DNA of 64,000 nucleotides from Gordionus sp. m RMFG-2023 (lineage: Eukaryota; Nematomorpha; Gordioida; Chordodea; Parachordodidae), in contig NC_088776.1 of assembly GCF_954871325.1 (NCBI RefSeq), positions 36,814,508 to 36,878,507 on the forward strand, in the 5' to 3' direction. A model generated the notes under the pieces. The model was not told where the DNA came from. It did no database searches and saw nothing but the letters and a program-made list of their open reading frames with translations. A program made the position numbers and the translations under genes. Position 1 is the stretch's first letter, and each line of letters opens with the position of its first letter. Shown piece after piece: positions 58,098-64,000 of this stretch.

Positions 58098-58225
58098 ATG
58101 GGCGCATCTTATAGAAAAGCAATGACTGAAAAGGAAGCGTTTTGGAAAAAATATACTGACAGAGATGAATACGAGTAAGAAATAATTATAATTTAAACAT
58201 TACCTTGTTACCCAGACAAGAATGA
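58098..58225 (+). CDS. Candidate small protein or last two exons, 41-nt intron
   Basis: The frame from ATG at 58098 reads MGASYRKAMTEKEAFWKKYT then DRDEYE. A GTAAGA donor at 58175 and a TTACCCAG acceptor ending at 58215 enclose exactly 41 nt, the size of both small NIFK introns. Splicing adds QE and a stop at 58223-58225. Alone this is 28 residues; the same frame is open upstream to an ATG at 57996 (62 residues), and an acceptor-like TTGAAG before the ATG would make it a terminal part of a larger gene. The charged, helix-prone sequence resembles tails of small mitochondrial or membrane proteins, but no family is recognised. Confidence 0.35.
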
Positions 58226-59181
58226 CGTTACATAGATTGATACTAAAAAAATATATATATAATTTTTAATAAATTTTGTAAAAAGAGAAGAGAATATTTT
58301 GTGTTCAATTGAAATGTTTTTCTTTACCAATTGAAATTTTATTTTTATTTATTTTTATTACATACATAAGTATATAACAACATGACATACTTTACACAAA
58401 TATTTTTAAAAAAAAATAAGGCAATCAATGACAAAACATATACTAATATGTAAATGTATACATACTATAATATTTTTTTATTTAGGACATTTTTATTTTC
58501 TTAAACAAATTACAACAATACATAAGAAGAATATATATAATTGAAATATTTTATGAATGGAGAGTTTGTCTCTTGCATTGTTTAGAGTAGATATCTTCAT
58601 TTCGGCAAACGAAAATTATACATCATTTTTTTAGAATATTAAATTTTAATATGGGTATAAGCAGAGTTTGAAAAAATCTTCACCGAGCCATTTTTTAAAA
58701 TCAACCAAATTCGTGTTCTTTAACAACACTAGATGATACCTTTAAAATTTTTACTATTTTTTTTGTTAAGTCTAAAAATGACAGCTATTTTGTATTATTA
58801 AGAAAAAAAGACACGATGAGCAGCTTATTTGTTAATATTAACTCACACATCTCATTAAATAGGAGTGAGCCTTGATCTATTAATCTTAGGAAAAATTGGG
58901 TTAGATAGTGCAGGGGGCTCATCAGTTCATTTGATTTCATTTTAAAACTAGTAAATCTTATATGTCCACATTTTATTATAATATAACGTTCTATAAGAAT
59001 CTATCTGGACAAAAAATTTTTTTAATTTATTTTATTTTTTTAAAATTATATTTTGATCTTTATTATTTAATGAATATTTTTTTCATCATAAAAAAATGTA
59101 TAAAAATTAAATACAAATACGAACAATATTAAATTAAAAATATATTTTAAAAAAAACAAATAAAATTATATTTAAAAAAAT
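58226..59181. other. AT-rich DNA with a MITE end
   Basis: No gene is supported. At 58640-58733 a TAGTGTTGTTAA-type end is present in reverse (CTTTAACAACACTAG) with decayed GAGCC text before it. Confidence 0.5.
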
Positions 59182-60845
59182 CAGAGTTGTTAAAGTATCT
59201 AGATACAAGTAGTGGTATCTGTATCTAGATAGATTTTTGATTAAAGTATCTATATCTGTATCTAGATATTATTTTAGAGGTATCTGTATCTGTTTTTAGA
59301 TACTTTTTAAGATACATTTTGATATACTTCTATTTAACGCTTTTTTATATTATAAATAAAAATACTTGAATGTAAAATATATTTTATTTCATATGAGCAT
59401 ATAACTTAATATTAATATATATATTAAAAAATTATATATATATGTAAAATATTAAAACCTATATATAAAAAAGAATATATAAATATTAATTAAATATTGT
59501 CCGAGTTATCAATAACAAGCAAATTCTGATATTACAATCCATCTCAAGGAATTTGCCATTTTTAATTGCAATGGAATTGGTATTTTATTTTACTCTATTC
59601 TATTATATTAATTTTTAAAATTAATATTGATGATGAAAATGACGACATTCTTCCATGGCCAATTATAGACCATATTTTAAAATAATTCTCAAAATAAAGA
59701 AAACAAATCTCTGTTAGTAAAATGTTTGCCATGTCTACCAAAAAATATGCAAATTTCAGTTAGCATTAACTCAACTTGCAACATTGTAAAACATTTAAGG
59801 GTATAGATACTAAATAAATGTTTACAATTTTATATTTTAAGAGAAAACATCAAACACTCTTAATCCAAATAAAAAAGTGGAAGGAGAAAAAATCTATTAA
59901 AGAAAATATTGGATTAGGCTCATCATCCATTGATTTTTTTTCCAAGAGACCTCAGACTTTAACCCAAACCACTTTAGATGATTTAATAACTGATTTTATT
60001 ATAGATAGCATTCAGCCATTTTCAATTGTTGAAAATCCTTCATTTATAAAAATGATCAAAACATTAGCTCTACAAAAAAATATAATTTGCCGACAGACAG
60101 TGGTTGCTAGTATCTCCCAAAGATGGGAGAAAAAAAGAAATCATTAAAAGTCTAATAGAACCATCGTTAATATGTACAACAGCAGATTGTTGGAGTGCCT
60201 AACGCCGGTATAGCTAACATTTAAATTTGTATAATAATTTAATTACAAACAAATTATTTGAGCAGTTTTAATAAATGTTAATTTTTAGTTCATACATAGG
60301 AGTCATTGCACACTATATAGATCTAACAAGTTTGGAAAAAAAAAATGTAGCGTTGGCTTGTAAAAGAATGACTGGTAGTCATGCATATGATAAAATAGCA
60401 AAAAATTTACAAGATATAGCAAAGGATTATTGCATACAAAATAAAATCTCAAAGAGCATTACTAATAATGCCAAAAACTTTTAAGTCTTTTAGGTTTATT
60501 TTATAAATATTGACATAATATTACTTATTTATGATAGAGTTTTCAAGCCAATTGGAAATATTAGTGAATCCATAGATGATCTGGAAGATGAACAGTTGCA
60601 CCAATATCAGATCTTTATACTACTGCTCAGGATTTTGGAATATCAGAATCATAAACCTGTGTAAAAAAAACCAATATTTAATATCCGATTTTTTTCAGTA
60701 TCCCACAGCAGGAGATATGATTGTTAAAGATTTAAATTCAGATAATCAACAAATTTTAAATATTTTTTCAAAAATGAATGCCGAGATAGATTTTAGTATT
60801 TTTAAACAATATCCTGATATAAAAATTTTATTCATATCCCTTCCA
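59182..60845 (+). pseudogene. ZBED-type hAT relic, 3' end lost at a satellite
   Basis: The left end CAGAGTTGTTAAAGTATCTA is followed by many TATCTAGATA and TGTATCTG words, a common hAT subterminal style. Coding pieces follow: IIDSIQPFSIVENPSFIKMI (about 60000), IGVIAHYIDLTSLEKKNVAL and ACKRMTGSHAYDKIAKNLQD (about 60300-60420), DDLEDEQLHQYQ (60575) and FSKMNAEIDFSIFKQYPDIK (60765). These match, in order, the ZBED/Buster-like transposase core and the start of its dimerisation domain. Frameshifts and stops separate them. At about 60846 the frame runs directly into the 14-bp satellite, and neither the rest of the domain nor a right terminus was found. Confidence 0.7.
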
Positions 60846-61345
60846 GCGTATCACGTCAATACCGCGAAATGTATTATCGCGAATGTCGATTACCGCGAAA
60901 AGATATTATAGCGAATGCATTCCGCGAATGTATTATAGCGAATGTATCATAGCGAATATATTAGCGCGAATGCATTATAGCGAATGCATTACCGCGAAAA
61001 TATTATAGCGAATGCATTACAGCGAATGTAATACCGCGAATGCATTATCGCGAATGTATTATAGCGAATATATTAGCGCGAATGCATTATAGCGAATGCA
61101 TTACCGCGAAAACATTATAGCGAATGCATTACAGCGAATGTAATACCGCGAATGCATTATCGCGAGTGCATCATAGCGAATGTATTATAGCGAATATATT
61201 AGCACGAATGTATTATAGCGAATGCATTACCGCGAAAATATTATAGCGAATGCATTACAGCGAATGTATTATCGCGAATGTATCATAGCGAATGTATTAG
61301 AGCGAATACATTACAGCGAATGCATTATCGCGAATGCATTACAAC
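60846..61345. repeat. 14-bp GCGAATGCATTATA satellite with higher-order repeats
   Basis: About 35 monomers of 14 bp follow GCGAATGYATTAYM, alternating between forms ending ATA, ACC, ATC and ACA. Distinctive monomers (GCGAATATATTAGC, GCGAAAATATTATA) return at about 60952, 61064 and 61190, that is after 112 and 126 bp, or eight and nine monomers. So the array is built of higher-order units. The repeat contains ATGCAT palindromes and CGCG steps in a very AT-rich genome. Open frames across it (YRECIIANVLERIHYSECII) are repeat translations only. Confidence 0.9.
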
Positions 61346-61665
61346 TAACATTATCACAATGCAATAGTGATTTATATTTGACAAAATTATATTTAACCCA
61401 TTTATTAAGTTCCAAAAAACCAGAGAACCAGCTTAATTGTCTATATTTATTTAAAGTAGCGTTTTAAAATTATTTACCTCTAAAACACGTCACTTGTTAT
61501 TTATGAATTTCGTATTTTATTAAAAAATATGTGGAATTTGGTATACTCAATTTTTTTAACGATTAGATTAAGTCGTTTTTTACAAAAGACCCTATTAATA
61601 AATATTTTAATATTTTATATTTTAAGATTGATTCTAGTAAAAGTTAATTTTTGCCTCAACAAGCC
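61346..61665. other. AT-rich flank of the satellite
   Basis: No gene is supported. From about 61550, GATTAAGTCGTTTTTTACAAAA resembles part of the TAGGGGAGACT-ended element at 56774-57664. Confidence 0.45.
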
Positions 61666-63110
61666 CCAAACCCCAGGTTTGTAGATTATATTGGTTTATT
61701 AAGTCTCCTATAGGATAATTGTTATTATCAATAATACACCATTTGTATATAAATAATTCATAAAAAATTTCAAAATGTGATATTTTAAAAAATGTTTAAG
61801 TTTTAATGAATTTTTTAATTTTTTTTCTATTTCTTTTGATTATCAACCACCAGAAAAGGTGAAAGTTAAATGGAAAAAAATAGAATTTAAGCTATAATAG
61901 CCAATGAATACTTATTATATCATATTTTTAAGCATAATATAATTAATTCGACCTAATTCTACTAGCCCCTAGTTACTGATATGATTAACCCTTTCCAGCG
62001 TTAAAAAAATATGTTGATATATAAATAAGATTAGATGAAGGGTAACATTGGATTGAGACCTCTATCTTATTAAATCTTTTGTAATCGTCAAAATTATTAA
62101 TTTTATAGCTTTAAAACAAAATCTTATCTTTTTTAAATTTAAACATTGTTAAATTTAAAAATAATAAATACCAACTCCTGTTTCAAATATAAATCTTAAA
62201 ATGATAAAAAATATATTTAATTATATATTTTGGTGGTTTCAATAGAGATGATATGTGAATTTAGTTCAAATTTAATATTTTGTAAGTTATTTTCAAATCA
62301 TATTATTCTGCCTGAAAGGGAATGCCTACAATAAATATTTTTAAACATAATGATTATGAGACTTTCTGAAATGGGAAAAGAAGATTTTTTAATTTCATAT
62401 TCTGTCTATTTAATTATTTCTAAATCTCACTATGCAAATTGGTTTATTAATGATATGGTTTAAAACAATTTCAACTTTAAGAGAGACAGAAGTCCACAAA
62501 TCCATATTTTTATGCCGTTTAATATTATAGTGAAAAACATTTTAATTATGCTTTAATATTATTTACTTATCTTAAATTCCGTATAAAACAATTTATAAAA
62601 TACAGAGAAAATATTCAAAATAACGAAATTTGAAAATTTAGGGCTAGGCTTTAAATAATCAGAGCTAAAAAATGCAGACCGAAGAACACAGGTATATTAA
62701 TTTACGACATTTATATTATTTATTTTATTACTAATTATGACATTGAAATATGTTAAATTCAATTTTGTCTGTACTGTAAAAAATAGCTAAATATTAATAA
62801 AAGTATATTTTTTTTGGCGTTGATAAAGCTATCCTTTCAAAAATAACTTAGCGGCTGAAATAATATTTTTCTATTAAAATCTTTAGACATTTTTGGAATT
62901 TTCTTTTTAACTTTTTCACCTTTTCTGGTGGTTGATAATCAAAAAAATTAAAAAATTCATTAAAACTTAAACATTTTTTAAAATAAAATATCACATTTTG
63001 AAATTTTTTATGAATTATTTATATACAAATGGTGTATTATTGATAATAACAATTATCCTATAGGAGACTTAATAAACCAATGTAATCTACAAGCCTGGGG
63101 TTTGGGTATA
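61666..63110. repeat. Long foldback with ~205-bp near-identical arms
   Basis: The arm at 61666-61870 and the arm at about 62905-63110 are reverse complements with only a few differences. Examples are CCCCAAACCCCAGG near 61668 against CCTGGGGTTTGGG near 63098, and ATCAACCACCAGAAAAGGTG near 61842 against CACCTTTTCTGGTGGTTGAT near 62918. About 1.03 kb of AT-rich DNA lies between. The high arm identity suggests recent origin or conversion between arms. No coding sequence is seen. Confidence 0.85.
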
Positions 63111-64000
63111 GAATAACAATATACCCGAACAAAATTGATAATATAAATACTTCAAAATATGATCTTAATCAAAGTGGTGCTACTGGGGCTATTTTTATGG
63201 GGTTAGGTCGAACCTTTTTTTTGCTATTTTTTTAAAAATTTGACATGCAAAAAAAGCCAAGGAGAGACCAACTAAAAGAAAAAAAATCGAAAAATGTTAT
63301 TATATGATAAATAATTGTTTGGTATGCAAATAAATTATATCAAGCATAACAATCAAGACTGCTTTAATGTCAGTTATTAGTTACATGGCTTTGCAATTTT
63401 ATTGTTTTTTTATTTGCAAAGATTGTGAATGTTTTAAATGATTTTATATAACACTTTTATGTTTTAATTCATTAAATATATCCTAATAAAAAAATATAAC
63501 TTTTATATATGGAAAATTAAGTAGAGTTTATAATAGCCTCGATCAAGGGCTTGTTCGTCCCCGGGTAGGGTTCACTCGGTTACCAAAAAAAATTCCAGGA
63601 AAAATGATATTTTGAAAAAATTATTAGAGATGTATTTTTGAAATTTAAACATATCATAAAACTAATAGAGCTGAACAAAATGAGATATTTTTTATTAAAA
63701 ATGATAAAGTACTTATAATTCTTAAGGTTTGCCTTTAGGGTTCGCCATAACCCCGTTCTCCCCTACAAGTTTTCAATAAATTAAAAAGAAAAAACTTGAT
63801 GTTTAATATTTAAAATGATTAGATGAAAAAGAGAAATCTATTTTATTACTTAGAATCTTTTTTATATATTTTGAGTCAAAAAAAAGAAAAGCCTTAGCTT
63901 TAATTTCAATAAAAAAATGTTTTTAGAGCCAATCCCCATTTTAACTTAATTTTCAGATTCAACTAAGTCAGTCGAAAAGTCGATAAATATAAAATTGTAA
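63111..64000. other. AT-rich DNA ending in repeat fragments
   Basis: No gene is supported. GTCCCCGGGTAGGGTTCACTC near 63560 and TAACCCCGTTCTCCCCTACA ending near 63768 belong to the TGTAGGGGAGA-ended family, the second being its right end. The remainder to the window edge is AT-rich. Confidence 0.5.

Noticed and set aside
61222-61467. An 81-codon frame of repeated IIANALQ-like residues
   Set aside because: It is the translation of the 14-bp satellite.

Overview
The window looks like nuclear DNA from a small or fast-evolving invertebrate animal. It is very AT-rich, its genes are split by introns (some only 41 nt long), and it is packed with hAT-type DNA transposons, their short non-autonomous derivatives and LINE copies. 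The animal assignment rests mainly on a complete DAAM-type formin gene; the exact taxon cannot be read from the sequence.

Only two host genes are identified with confidence. One is a NIFK-like nucleolar RRM protein on the + strand (18099-18651, possibly with a last exon at 23127-23255). The other is a 20-exon DAAM-like formin on the - strand (43155 down to 30645), modelled here as an unbroken 1,499-residue reading frame with GBD, FH3, coiled coil, a very short FH1, FH2 and a DAD-like tail. Two small + strand coding candidates (54934-55206 and 58098-58225) are unrecognised.

Region by region: 1-1215 is a ~117-bp satellite with an orientation switch. 1216-2600 holds non-autonomous hAT elements. 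3353-8168 is a fossil LTR-type element with a gag-like interior, split by a hAT (4445-7162). 8495-9500 is a fossil Ty3/gypsy-type integrase fragment. 9660-15210 is a tandem array interrupted by a well-preserved hAT with a perfect 8-bp target duplication (9774-14508). 15310-15965 is a hAT tail carrying a GGCCCGG element. 17395-23255 is the NIFK locus, whose candidate last intron holds a large foldback and a hAT relic. 25097-29930 is a nested repeat stack including a LINE (25960-28620). 30645-43155 is the formin. 43985-45775 is a second LINE copy, truncated at its 5' end. 45776-52133 is gene-poor AT-rich DNA with scattered repeats. 52134-54033 is a hAT carrying the same GGCCCGG insertion at the same codon as the 15.5-kb copy. 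56774-63770 holds MITE-like elements, a ZBED-type hAT relic, a 14-bp satellite with higher-order structure and a long foldback.

No rRNA, tRNA or CRISPR array was recognised. The two host genes have unrelated jobs (pre-ribosome assembly and actin nucleation) and show no operon-like link. The transposons are mostly broken, but several have only a few lesions, so they probably were active fairly recently. All coordinates and exon models come from reading by eye and comparing with remembered family sequences; nothing was computed or searched.
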